Under the pieces are notes generated by a model. It ran no database searches. It was not told the origin of the DNA and saw only the letters and a list, made by a program, of their open reading frames with translations. Shown piece by piece: positions 10,601 to 20,340 of a stretch of DNA of 64,000 bases. Source of the stretch: Mesostigma viride (taxonomy: Eukaryota; Streptophyta; Mesostigmatophyceae; Mesostigmatales; Mesostigmataceae). The stretch covers positions 3,045,993 to 3,109,992 of the forward strand of contig RPFO01000154.1 in assembly GCA_009746045.1 (NCBI GenBank). Direction: 5' to 3'. Every line of letters starts with the position of its first letter. The stretch's first letter is position 1. A program made the position numbers and the translations under genes.

Positions 10601-13556
10601 TCATCATGATGCCGTTCATTGTGTCACCTGGTGCGGACATCCCACGGGTCCGCCCGCGGCCAAAGTGGCGTGTGTCTGCTTTCATCGTTACTGTTGTTCC
10701 GAATGCTTCACCCTGCCCTGTCCACAGTCTAGTGGTAGCACATCATGCAGGTTAGGACGTTGTTTGAGGAAGGAAAAACACAGGTTTGTCGTTTTGCCGG
10801 CTTTGGGGCCTCTCAAAGCGGTGCATGTGTTCCGGGTGATGTGGTCCAACCACTCAAGAGAGAGAAAAGGGGTTGGGTTGTGAAAATTTGGGACCAGCAA
10901 CGGCCACCCTGGTGGCACAGTGGGCATCTTCGCTGTCCTTCGCTTCGTCCGTTCTTCTTTCTTTGGTGGCGCGCGGTACCACATGTTTCATTTTTCTTTT
11001 GTTGGCGGCTTGTGGATGCGTATCGCGGCTTTCCCTGCAGGGACGGGGACAAGGGCCCAGGGAAAAACTACGTAAGTTGTTTCAAGTTTTTCTTCTCTAG
11101 CCCGTTTTCTATAAAGAGACATGTGTGTGTGGTGTGTGTGTGGGGGGGGGAATTTGCCCAGAGGCAGGCATTGTTTGCATGCAGTTGATGCTTAGATTTG
11201 TCGAGATAAGAAGGTTTCTTGGTTTTAGATGTGACGGTGGTTGCTGTGTGTTATTAATTATGCCTGGATGCCTTAATTGCCTTAAGCCAAAGCAACACCA
11301 TTCAATGAAAAGAAAAGATGGTCTATGTCCTGGGTTGGCTGTTCTTATGAGGGTGCTTTGATGTGGGTGCTTGCACTCACCTGCATGCGTGCGTTTGCTT
11401 TGCAGCAAGGTAGAAGGATTTGCTGGGGGGGGGGGGGGGGAGGGGGGGGGGGGCAAGGGGGGGGAAGGGGCCCAGGCAAAGGCGATGGAGCCTAATCGTA
11501 CAATGGGGGGTGGGGGGGTGGGGCAGGGCGGGGGTGGCAGAGGGGGGCAAAAATGAAGCAGGGGGCCCGCCGACAGTGACATTCAACCCTTTACGTATGC
11601 TGTGGAAAAATGCACACCTGTGAAGATGCCTGCTGTTATCTCCCGTGATTGCAAGCGACTCGCGCAGTTTTTAACGATTTACTACTAGTAATAATTGTGT
11701 ACTGCGCACATTATCGGTCGACGGTCACATTCGCGCGCGACCTGCGACCCGTGTGCGGGGCCGGCGGCGTCAGGCATGCAAACTGTTTTGTGCGCGTGAA
11801 TCTAATGGTTTTCCTCTGCATGCCAACTGTCACGCACATCACGTGGAACCCGCGGCGTACTGGATGCAGCTCAACTTCAAGTTGCTGGGGCTGAACATTA
11901 CCGACAGCGTCCACGGTGTGCTGGGGCAGACGTTCAGCCCCAACTTTGTGCCCCCCCCCGCGATGGGCGCCGAAGCAGACGCCCGCATTCTCGGCAGGAA
12001 TGGGGAGGGGGTGCTTGAGGGGTCGATGGCGGACTATGCGACCAGCGGCTTGTTTAGTGCCGACTGCAAGTTTGGGCGCTTCATGGTAGGTTGAGCATGC
12101 CGAAGACGCTATACTCGTGCACTACCGTGTAATATATGTGCATCTTCGTCTGTTTCTCCTGCATTTTCCTGATGATTCACGTAGACTTTCATCCATTTAC
12201 GCCAGGTATTCTCAATATGCTGTGAAAATTTGGCATGATACTGGGATTTGAACCCAGGACCTCTAGCACAATTTCTCGACTAAAGGGGTCTCCTGATCCG
12301 AAGGCATCCCAGACTGTGCTACAGTAGCACCTGCGTTGCGCTTGTTTTTTTATGTTTTTTTTTGTTTTTTTAAAGGAATGGTTCCCCAGTTGGGGCACGT
12401 GTTAAATGAGTTATTGGTTGGTAGGTTGCCTATCTGTGCGTTGGTTGAGGACCTTAAAAGCAGTCGGCTGTGGTCCTTGACCTCCCACTAGGGGCATGCC
12501 TATAATGCGGTACCTGACGGTGCGCTTTTTCGCTGTCTCGTGCATTGTATGCCTGGCGTCCCTGGACGTGGCCTCCAAATAGGGGCATGTGCATGTGGTT
12601 AAGTAGTACTTTATTGGTAGGGTTTCTGCTCTTTTCCGAGAAATGGGTGCTGCGTTTTCAACCATGGAGAAGCTGGCATGCGGTGGCTATCTGGCCAGCA
12701 TGGAGGGGGGAGGTATTCTGATGTGAATACATGTGTTTGTGCTGAAAATGACTGTAAAGTGTCATGAGATTTTGGTGTGCTGTACTATACAACAGCTCTC
12801 CACAACGATTGCCCCAGGGGGTCGCTGGCCAAGGACAATGGCATGTTTTGTAAACCAGGGGCTTGTCCATTCACGCGTATCGTAGTCCCGCATGGTAGGG
12901 CCTATCTGTTACCCGGTTGTTATATGTTTTATTGCCTCTGCCCATCGCAAGCTGTCCGGTCAGTATAATTAGTGAGGTGGGCAGGTACTTCCTTCCAACT
13001 GCCCGCAAGCAATGTCATTGAGACAGCCAGAGCAGGCCATGGTAGCTTGAGCCGGCTGTTATCTTATCCTGGTGGTTGTTGCTTGTTTGTTCCTGGCACC
13101 GGCGAGCGCTACTTGAGAAGACAACCAACCTCTGGGATATTACGTTCTTTTGACAACAATCCTAGCGCGCCCTAATAATATGCAGCATCTCCTGTTGTCA
13201 CCAGCTCAAGGAGTTCTCCACATCGCCCGGGGCGCGCACATAGTTTGGCGCCACTGGGTGCTCGGGACCAGTCCATTATTATAGGCCGCACTCCTTCACA
13301 AGGCGCCCGCCCTAATAATATGCAGCATCTCCCTCCCAATCTACTCTTCCCAGGTCACTGGTTTGTCTTCATGGTCGACTTGGCATCTCATGTGCTCTCA
13401 ATGTGTTTTAATGCCGCGCAGGGCTTGACCCAAGGCTGGGACCTGAGTGCCCCGGCCATCAGCTTCGAACAGCCCATGCACATGTGGAGCGGGGTCGCCA
13501 TGGGTGATTCTACTGACGGTGACCGCACATTTGCAGATGAGGATCATGATGAGTAG
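4687..13556 (+). CDS. Secreted wall-type protein: sandwich domain, Pro-rich linker, root-cap-like domain
   Basis: Probable extracellular matrix protein. Exons: 4687-5178, 7699-8331, 9170-9268, about 10049-10185, about 11774-12085 and about 13422-13556. The first three joins are all in phase 0; the donor of exon 4 and the last two exons are provisional. The ATG at 4687 opens a signal peptide ([20 protein letters not shown]). Residues about 30-235 look like a beta-sandwich resembling bacterial 'choice-of-anchor E' domains (inference). Residues about 225-322 are a Ser-Pro2-8 linker of hydroxyproline-rich glycoprotein type. Next come [14 protein letters not shown] and, in later exons, [10 protein letters not shown] and SADCKFGRF, which match the plant root-cap/LEA-related family (Pfam Root_cap) in order. 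The predicted product is near 600 residues. Introns 1, 3 and 4 carry long tandem repeats, and exons 3 and 4 have echo copies. Its function in algae is unknown to me. Confidence 0.75.
5845..6195. repeat. Tandem repeat of ~24 bp in intron 1, with a hairpin module
   Basis: About 13 imperfect copies of CTTGAGCATGGGCCAGTGCA occur, some with TTCGCATGG variants. They are interrupted at 5923-5965 by an inverted copy of the hairpin module (complement of GTGCTCCCGTTGGGGAGTCA) plus (TTAA)n, which is also seen at 13.8, 20.1 and 48.5 kb. Confidence 0.8.
6315..6560. repeat. Tandem repeat of ~36 bp in intron 1
   Basis: Six or seven diverged copies of a unit containing GAGCACGCCTTATCAAATGT and GTCGTGTCAGTTATA lie head to tail. 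No coding potential is visible. Confidence 0.8.
6605..6795. repeat. Imperfect GGCTTG-rich tandem repeat in intron 1
   Basis: Around eight irregular units of the type AGAGGCTTGTCAAGGGGCTT. The copies are diverged and of unequal length. Confidence 0.65.
6900..7155. repeat. (ATCTATT)n and AT-rich low-complexity tract
   Basis: A heptamer repeat of ATCTATT is broken by TATATAATATAT stretches and ends in TCATCTA units. It lies wholly in intron 1. The run of YLLSI residues in one frame is an artefact. Confidence 0.9.
8893..9268 (+). repeat. Three tandem copies of an exon start with acceptor
   Basis: The exon used at 9170-9268 starts CCTCCAG|TGGATGGAGTCGCTGG. Decayed copies of its start and upstream intron lie at about 8893-8940 (CCCCAG|TGGATGGACAAGTTGG, stop nine codons on) and about 9000-9115 (CCCCGG|TGGATGGACTCCCTGG, acceptor AG lost). 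Shared upstream sequence such as GTGCTCGTC shows that intron DNA was copied too. Spacing is about 145 and 115 bp. Confidence 0.8.
9530..9935. repeat. 9-bp minisatellite (CTGCCTTGG)n in intron 3
   Basis: More than 30 nearly perfect CTGCCTTGG units (9618-9927) are preceded by looser CTGCCTTAT/CTGCCTTAC units. Because 9 is a multiple of three, every frame stays open on both strands (AAL-, LGC- and KAA-type repeats). These should not be called genes. Confidence 0.9.
10153..10335 (+). repeat. Tandem copies of an exon end and donor (3 units)
   Basis: The end of the provisional exon 4, GAGGTGGAGGTCGTGCGCGC, followed by CGCCTTCTG|GTGCGT (10153-10191), recurs downstream at about 10249-10275 (truncated) and about 10299-10335 (GGTGGAGGTCATGCGCGCCG, then CCTTCCGGTGGGT). 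The last copy keeps a possible donor. The intervals share GGTGTATAGTGACATTT-like sequence. Confidence 0.75.
12229..12333 (-). tRNA. tRNA-like sequence, probably a pseudogene or SINE head
   Basis: On the minus strand there is a sound T arm, CTGGG-TTCAAAT-CCCAG, ending near TATCATGCCA. Upstream are an A-box-like TAGCACAGTCTGG and CTTCGGATCAGG, which resembles the anticodon arm of tRNA-Arg(TCG). The acceptor strands and the anticodon stem do not pair well and extra bases separate the halves, so a working tRNA is unlikely. It lies in the last intron of the wall-protein gene. Confidence 0.4.
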
Positions 13557-13785
13557 AACGTTTGTCAAGTGAGAGGTGAGACACTTTCTACCTTCGTCTT
13601 TAACAACCTGGAACTGAACGTTGTAGATCAAATAGGAGAAGCTACACACATGTTACTGAATGGCTGTGCTTTGAAGTAAGACACCTTATTCTTAAGTGAG
13701 ACAACTATTCTTATCCTACTCTGTTTAGAATGGTGTCTGACTTCGGTAGGCAGTTCAGATGTCACCTCGCCGCTCACATATTGAT

Positions 13786-14105
13786 GGCATAATTAATTAA
13801 TTAATTAATTAATAAGACTCGTGCTCCCGTTGGGGAGTCACGGAGCATTAACCCCGATTAATTAATTAATTAAAATCATAGCTCCGTTGGGAGCATATGT
13901 AACACATAGCCCTGAGAAAGGGGCATCTATGGGTTTGTAATACAATCAGGGCGACAACCTGCAGGTGGAGGATGTACAACTATCACCTGCTCTGGGTGCA
14001 CAAGGTGCACCTGCACCGCCATGATGGTTCATGCCTCATTAACAAGCACAGGCACCCAGGGCGGCCGGCTTGAGGAGAGGGCCTAGAAGGCCTGCGTGAC
14101 ATATG
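13786..14105. repeat. (TTAA)n, hairpin module and LINE-type 3' end repeat
   Basis: (TTAA)n at 13790-13813 is followed by GTGCTCCCGTTGGGGAGTCA then CGGAGCA, whose ends pair as GTGCTC(C)CGT/ACGGAGCAC, then a second (TTAA)n. From 13876 the stretch starting AGCTCCGTTGGGAGCATATG continues to 14103. It recurs almost unchanged at 22636-22866 and as a diverged inverted copy at 18100-18260. It is probably the 3' untranslated end of the minus-strand element whose ORF lies at 14346-15797. Confidence 0.7.
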
Positions 14106-14345
14106 GGGTGGAAGGTATGGGGCTAGGCTATAGCTGGTGTACACATGGCATCTCAGCAGAGAGTAACTCCCTGCATAGGCATAGCATGGCTAAATACTGA
14201 CTGCAACATCCATGGGAGGTCCCATTGTAGGCATGGCGTGGCTAAATACTGAAGGCATCATCCATGGGGGCCATTATGGGCGCACATGCGCGTGGGCCAC
14301 ATGCAAGGCTAAGCCTGACTAATCTACACTACTGGTATATGTTCC

Positions 14346-15797
14346 CTAGTCTGAGGTGGCAGGAGGGGCCTGCCAGGGCTTGTGGTCAACGTGGATGACC
14401 GCCCCCCTCCAGTATACCGTCTTCCCCCCTGCGCGCTGCCGGAGCTGAAGGTAGGTCGGCCATAGCTCGCGTCGCCGCTGTTGCTGGGCCAGGGTCAAGT
14501 CGTCGTCCAGCGTGAAGCGAGTCTCCGCGAGCTTCTTGCGGCATGCCAGCTTGTCCGCCATGTACTTAAAGGTGAGGAGCACAGGTGCCGGGCCAGCCTT
14601 ACCCCGCGCGCGGGGAAGGCGGACAGCCGACATCTGCAGCTCACCAGTGAGTTGCATGGGGGCAAGAATGTCGCGCTTAAATGCCGTGAGGAGGCTCCAC
14701 CCTCCTGGAATGGCAGCATTGCCGACGGAGTCCCCTTCCACCCCGTCGACCCCACATCCACCAGCTGGCATGCCGTGATCAGCTTTGCCAGGTACTCGGC
14801 TGCTGCCAGCTCCAGAATTACTTCGGAGCGTGGCGTGGCCCAGTAGCCAAATTCCGTCACCATCGTGTCCAGAATTCCTGCCATCTGCAGGAGCAGCATC
14901 CGCCTCTCCCCGCTGGCTGAGCTGCCGTGCATCGTCAGCATTAACGATGCACGGATGGACTTGCCCCCCACGCTCTCCGCGTAGTCCAGCATCCCGGGCA
15001 GCACCGCCTCCAGCATGTTGCTCGCCAGGACCGGCACTGCATGCCCACTCAGCGCCACCCCCTTCGTGCGCGCCAGCCTGCCCGGCAGTCGTCGCTGCGG
15101 CTGGGCTTGCAGCTGCTGGAGACTTTGCCTGGTCCAGCAGCTTCGACATGGCCGATATTAGGTCGCCAATATCTCCGCCAGTGCGGGCGTTGCCCGGCCG
15201 GGATGGAAGCCCTCCAGCTGGCGTTGCATAGCCCGTCTCGGTCCCCAGCAGCCGACCTATGTTTCGGTCCAGGTCCGCCACAGCCTGGTCGATCGCCCCA
15301 GGAGCGCCATCGTCCTCCCCAGCGCCCGTTCCACCATGCCCCGCCCCTCCGCTTCCACCTGCCGAAGGGGGAACACCCCCCGTTCCCACCGCACCTGCTG
15401 ACACTGGTGGGTCCGGCTCTGCAATAGCCTCCCCCAGTTGCGCTGCTAGCACATCCGCCAGGGCCTCCTCCCCATCCCAGTCGCTGACAAACCCCCTTTC
15501 CTCCAGGACGTCCATGACGTTCTTGGCACGCCCCGGAGTGAGCTTCTGGATCCGCTCTAGCCAGTTCCCCTCCCCTAGGATCTTCTGGACCGCAGTGGCG
15601 GCCTCCTTTGGGGCGCATCCCTCCTTGGCTGCTTGCTTGAGTTTCGCTAGGAAATTCCGGTCTGGGGCTGTCACCGGTGGTCGATCATGGTAGGTTATAC
15701 TGCTTGATGTGTTATCTTGCGTTTTGTTTTTTGTGTTGTGGTCACGTGAGGTTCTCAGGCAAAAGAAACAACCTGCTTCCCTAGAATGGAAGCCCAC
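14346..15797 (-). pseudogene. Retroelement ORF1-like protein (483-codon frame with shifted middle)
   Basis: An ATG at 15797 opens a frame to 14346. The N-part (LKQAAKEGCAPKEAATAV) is not a domain I recognise. The C-part, with LTFKYMADKLACRKKL, DDLTLAQQQRRRELWPTYLQ and KTVYWRGAVIHV, resembles the C-terminal domain of L1-type LINE ORF1 proteins, where a similar 'LTxxQQxxRRxLWP...RGxxxxV' block occurs. Between about 14720 and 15060 the frame reads as low-complexity Gly/Ala/Asp. Another minus frame there reads as sensible protein (ASNMLEAVLPGMLDYAESVG), so two compensating indels are likely. No ORF2 follows; the element ends in the repeat at 13.8-14.1 kb. Related broken copies lie at 18.5-20.0 and 20.6-22.0 kb. 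Confidence 0.6.
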
Positions 15798-15914
15798 CTT
15801 TTATAGCAACCACCTCTCCAGCCACCCCCTACCTGGGTGGCTGGGGTACGGGTGCCAGCACAAAAAATATTTTTTCTAAAATTATTTTTTCTTTTGGTGC
15901 TATACGGCGTTGCA

Positions 15915-17484
15915 TTCTCCGCTCAGCAGGTTAGTCATAGATAAAATGAGCATAGCTCACCAAATGGATGGATGGATGGATGGATGGATGATGGATGGAT
16001 GGATGGATGGATGGATGGATGGATGGATGGATGGATGGATGGATGGATGGATGGATGGATGGATGGATGGATGGATGGATGGATGGATGGATGGATGGAT
16101 GGATGGATGGATGGATGGATGGATGGATGGATGGATGGATGGATGGATGGATGGATGGATGGATGGATGGATGGATGGATGGATGGATGGATGGATGGAT
16201 GGATGGATGGATGGATGGATGGATGGATGGATGGATGGATGGATGGATGGATGGATGGATGGATGGATGGATGGATGGATGGATGGATGGATGGATGGAT
16301 GGATGGATGGATGGATGGATGGATGGATGGATGGATGGATGGATGGATGGATGGATGGATGGATGGATGGATGGATGGATGGATGGATGGATGGATGGAT
16401 GGATGGATGGATGGATGGATGGATGGATGGATGGATGGATGGATGGATGGATGGATGGATGGATGGATGGATGGATGGATGGATGGATGGATGGATGGAT
16501 GGATGGATGGATGGATGGATGGATGGATGGATGGATGGATGGATGGATGGATGGATGGATGGATGGATGGATGGATGGATGGATGGATGGATGGATGGAT
16601 GGATATGGATGGATGGATGGATGGATGGATGGATGGATGGATGGATGGATGGATGGATGGATGGATGGATGGATGGATGGATGGATGGATGGATGGATGG
16701 ATGGATGGATGGATGGATGGATGGATGGATGGATGGATGGATGGATGGATGGATGGATGGATGGATGGATGGATGGATGGATGGATGGATGGATGGATGG
16801 ATGGATGGATGGATGGATGGATGGATGGATGGATGGATGGATGGATGGATGGATGGATGGATGGATGGATGGATGGATGGATGGATGGATGGATGGATGG
16901 ATGGATGGATGGATGGATGGATGGATGGATGGATGGATGGATGGATGGATGGATGGATGGATGGATGGATGGATGGATGGATGGATGGATGGATGGATGG
17001 ATGGATGGATGGATGGATGGATGGATGGATGGATGGATGGATGGATGGATGGATGGATGGATGGATGGATGGATGGATGGATGGATGGATGGATGGATGG
17101 ATGGATGGATGGATGGATGGATGGATGGATGGATGGATGGATGGATGGATGGATGGATGGATGGATGGATGGATGGATGGATGGATGGATGGATGGATGG
17201 ATGGATGGATGGATGGATGGATGGATGGATGGATGGATGGATGGATGGATGGATGGATGGATGGATGGATGGATGGATGGATGGATGGATGGATGGATGG
17301 ATGGATGGATGGATGGATGGATGGATGGATGGATGGATGGATGGATGGATGGATGGATGGATGGATGGATGGATGGATGGATGGATGGATGGATGGATGG
17401 ATGGATGGATGGATGGATGGATGGATGGATGGATGGATGGATGGATGGATGGATGGATGGATGGATGGATGGATGGATGGATGG
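15915..17484. repeat. 1.5 kb (GGAT)n array bounded by a retroposon hairpin end
   Basis: From 15965 to 17484 the sequence is almost pure GGAT (about 380 units), with one GATGATGG slip near 15988 and one GGATATGG slip near 16603. The left side (15938-15964) reads ATAAAATGAGCATAGCTCAC, then CAAA, matching the hairpin end of repeat family R seen at 49148, 62719 and 63484. The right side abuts a minus-strand LINE fragment. Long MDGW and IHPS frames in it are artefacts. Confidence 0.95.
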
Positions 17485-17489
17485 GGGCA

Positions 17490-18040
17490 CGCAATCCTAC
17501 CGGTCTAGTCTATCTACAACATCTGAAGCCAACTCTGTGAGCTAGTATCTACTAAGCTCTCTACCCTAGGGGTCCTGTCCAGCGTGCTTCCCGCGTCGGC
17601 AAACACGCGGGCGACTTCCCCACGGGGGGGGGTTCGTTGTCCTCTATGACCTGGGCCCATGCACTTGGCCTTGTCCATCATATCTTGGTCCAAATCACGG
17701 AGACTGAGAGGCCTAGCCCCCCCATGTCCTCTACTAGCTGTTCTTTAACCCAATTGAAGGCGCGGGCCTTGCGCGGCGTCGCGGCATCATGCGGGGCTCG
17801 GCCCACGTAAGGAGGTGCCGGCCAGGCTGAGCTGGGCGCAGTCCCGCGGGGGGGGCACGTGAGGTGTCTACCTGGTTGGTGCGAGCTACTAAGTGCCCTA
17901 CTAGCTGCAGGCGCCGCTGCTTAATAATGATGCTGGTGATATTATTATTATGGCATGCTGAGGTACAACAAGTCCTCACTGCGAACATGAGCAGCGTATA
18001 TCCTACACGAAAAATGAGAAGCCATGCCCTAGCCATTGTT
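17490..18040 (-). pseudogene. LINE ORF2 C-terminal fragment
   Basis: The minus strand reads IIIKQRRLQLVGHLVARTNQ, then QPGRHLLTWAE and AFNWVKEQLVEDMGGLGL, before stops. This resembles the region after the reverse transcriptase in L1-like ORF2 proteins ('RRxLRWVGHLAR...GRPxxxW'). A diverged counterpart with TSQVDT- and GQPGRHILTW-like pieces is at 43085-43300. Its 3' side runs into the complement of the (GGAT)n array, which may be its tail. Confidence 0.5.
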
Positions 18041-18099
18041 TAGCCGTGATGATCTTCCACCCCATGCCAGCCGGGCCTCTGAGCTCTGATACCTCGAAT

Positions 18100-18260
18100 G
18101 GTGGTGCAGGTGCAGTGGTGCACTTTGTGCACCCAGAGCTTGTGTACTTAACACCCTACCCCTGCAGGAAGTATAGTGCAAGCCAATGTACGCCCCTAAG
18201 TTCTCAGGAATATGTGCTATACACATACTCCCAACGGTCGAGTTATGTTCTTAATTATTT
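18100..18260 (-). repeat. Diverged inverted copy of the 13.9-14.1 kb repeat
   Basis: GTGCACTTTGTGCACCCAGAG, the CCTGCAGG core, ACACATACTCCCAACGG and the (TTAA)n after it read as the reverse complement of 13860-14045, in the same order but with many small indels. It directly precedes the tandem ORF1 copies. Confidence 0.65.
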
Positions 18261-18261
18261 A

Positions 18262-20100
18262 ATTAATTAATAAGACCCATGTGAGCATATATCATGACAA
18301 GGAGCGTGGGCAAGTAAGCTGATGATCATAGCCAGCTGACGTAGCATGGCTGTACAAGCAAGGGCTATAAGCAGCTAAGGCTATTTATTTGGTTGTGTAC
18401 CGTGCGTTAGCGGTGCACGTGACTAGGTATGGTGGCACGGCTATAGGCAAACATTCTAGGCATGGCTGCCAGGGCGGCAGTGACTATACCAATTCGATTA
18501 CAAGCTAGGGCTATTCTAGATAGCCCGCAGGCGGCGTCCACATCAGACTTGTGGTTGATCATCAGGTCCCGGCCGCCCCTCCAGTATACACCTTAATTGG
18601 GCTTCGGCGGGGGCCGGTCCTGCTTGTGGCCGGCGGAGGTATATTCAGGCCACAGGTCGCGTCGCTGCCTGCTGCTGAGCGGGGGTCTGACAGGTCGTCC
18701 GGTCCAGCGTCCACTGGGTGAGGTCGTGCAACCTCTTGCGACAAGAAAGGAACCGCTGGTTGTCCTCAGGGGAGGGGAAGGTGAGCAGGACTGACCAGTG
18801 GGGGAGCCGCCTTGTCCCGTGAGTGGGGAGGCCAGTGGCACCCGCGCAGTTCTACCTCACCTACCCGGCCCGTGAGGGTAAGAAGCTGGTCCTGCATGGA
18901 GCTCGTTGGCAAGGGTGGTTGACATCTCAACCGGCTTCTGGGGGAAACGACGCAGCACCACTCGGCACTCACGGCGAGCGCGGACGTCGGTGGCCTCCCA
19001 TTGTTTTGCCTGGCGAAGGTCCTCAAGCTCCTGGAGTTTCGTAGCGATGGCGTCTGTGGACTGTGGTCGAGGCGGACGTCGCTGCCCGCGGCAGGTCCGC
19101 GTAGGAGACTGTGCGGCGAGTCCGAGGCTATCATCAGCCGGCCGGGTGGGCTATAGCTATAGCTGGGCTGCAATGCCGGCGGCCGTCTGCGCTGCAATCG
19201 CCGGGACCTGCGCGGCCAGGGCGTCGGTTTGGGCGGTGATGGATTCTAGCTTTTTAACGAGCAGGCCGCACTTGCCCTCCACAGTTCCACCTGATTTAGG
19301 TGAGAGACAAATGCAGCATGCGCCTCAGATGCCTGCGCCGCGGTCTGCAGCGCCGTGAGCTGAGGTTGGAGCTTGTGGCCCGGACGGCCTTGGCTTCCAC
19401 ATTGGAGACCCGGGCCTCCACGGCCATGTTCAGAGTGTCGTGTTCAGCAAGGTCAGCTTCTCGGCCAACAGCCACTGAGGTCACGTGCTCCTCCAGTACT
19501 GCTCGGATGTCATCCTTGCATGCACTGAGAGGGAGGGAGCCGATGACAGTGGCTGCCGGCCGGCTGCGCAGGCCAGGCTGGGTTGCGGAGCTTAGCGACT
19601 CGAGGTCCCGTTCAGTTAGCTGGAAGAAGCTGAAAAGGATAGCGAGGCGATGGGTGAGCTCTGCATGGCAGGGTGAGGAACTCAGTCCTCCAGGTTGTCG
19701 GTGGGGATGGGCCCAACGGGCCCACGGAGCTTGCGTTCCAGTGCTAAGAGTTGGACTTGTATCTCGGCGCATTCTGCATAATTTGGTCAGTTTCAGCCAG
19801 CCGCTGAAAGAAAAGCTTGCGTAGTCTAGGTACTGTCGCCATTTATTGTGTAATTCGTAGCAGGGTCTCTTGGGCTCTAGCGAGGCGCTTGGCGATGGGT
19901 TTGCTGGCGATGGGTCACGCAGGCCCAGACGCCGGCTGCATGGGCAAGGACGATGGCGAGTGGGTTGGGCTGGGAGCCGGAAAGCTCCTTTTCCAAACCT
20001 CGTTTTGCTTTCGGAGTCGTCATAGCTGTCATTGGACATCACGTGCGTAACTTTTTCATTACTGCGTTTCAGCCGTAACCGATTATACTGGCGAGTGCAT
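18262..20100 (-). pseudogene. Broken ORF1-like retroelement, tandem copy A
   Basis: This is a direct repeat of 20341-22135 (copy B): both begin GACCCATGTGAGCATAT and end near GCGTTTCAGCCGTAACCGAT then TATACTGGC. The minus strand encodes pieces related to the 14.3-15.8 kb ORF1: LWPEYTSAGHKQ near the C-end, then a shifted VYTGG where the intact copy has VYWRG. Stops and frameshifts break it throughout. The N-terminal part includes coiled-coil-like Leu/Ala-rich stretches. The copies differ mostly by short insertions and deletions. No reverse transcriptase follows. Confidence 0.6.
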
Positions 20101-20123
20101 CTAAAAAATATTAATTATCTAAT

Positions 20124-20175
20124 TAATTAAACTCGCGTGCTCCTGTTGGGGAGCTAGTCACGGAGCACCGGAGTG
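20124..20175. repeat. Hairpin module with (TTAA)n
   Basis: AATTAATTAAACTCGCGTGC, then TCCTGTTGGGGAGCTAGTCA and CGGAGCACC: a diverged copy of the module at 13815-13858, lying between tandem copies A and B. Confidence 0.65.
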
Positions 20176-20340
20176 CTTTTAATTAATCCCTGTATGTGCA
20201 CAACAGGAAGAAAGGGCAGAGACCCCCTTCGAAGGGCTAGATCTCTAAGGCTCTCCCTCATGCCAGAGGCATGCCATGTGCAGCATGCAGCCGCAATCGG
20301 ACACGATAGACGAAATTCGGCAAGTTCTGTGGGTGCAATA

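Noticed and set aside
14481-15693. Plus-strand frames of 100-150 codons over the ORF1-like gene
   Set aside because: Shadow frames of GC-rich minus-strand coding sequence. The minus frames carry the recognisable motifs.
15910-17545. Long open frames (over 500 codons) on both strands, MDGW- and IHPS-type
   Set aside because: Products of the (GGAT)n array, which is open in most frames because the only units are ATG, GAT, GGA and TGG or their complements.
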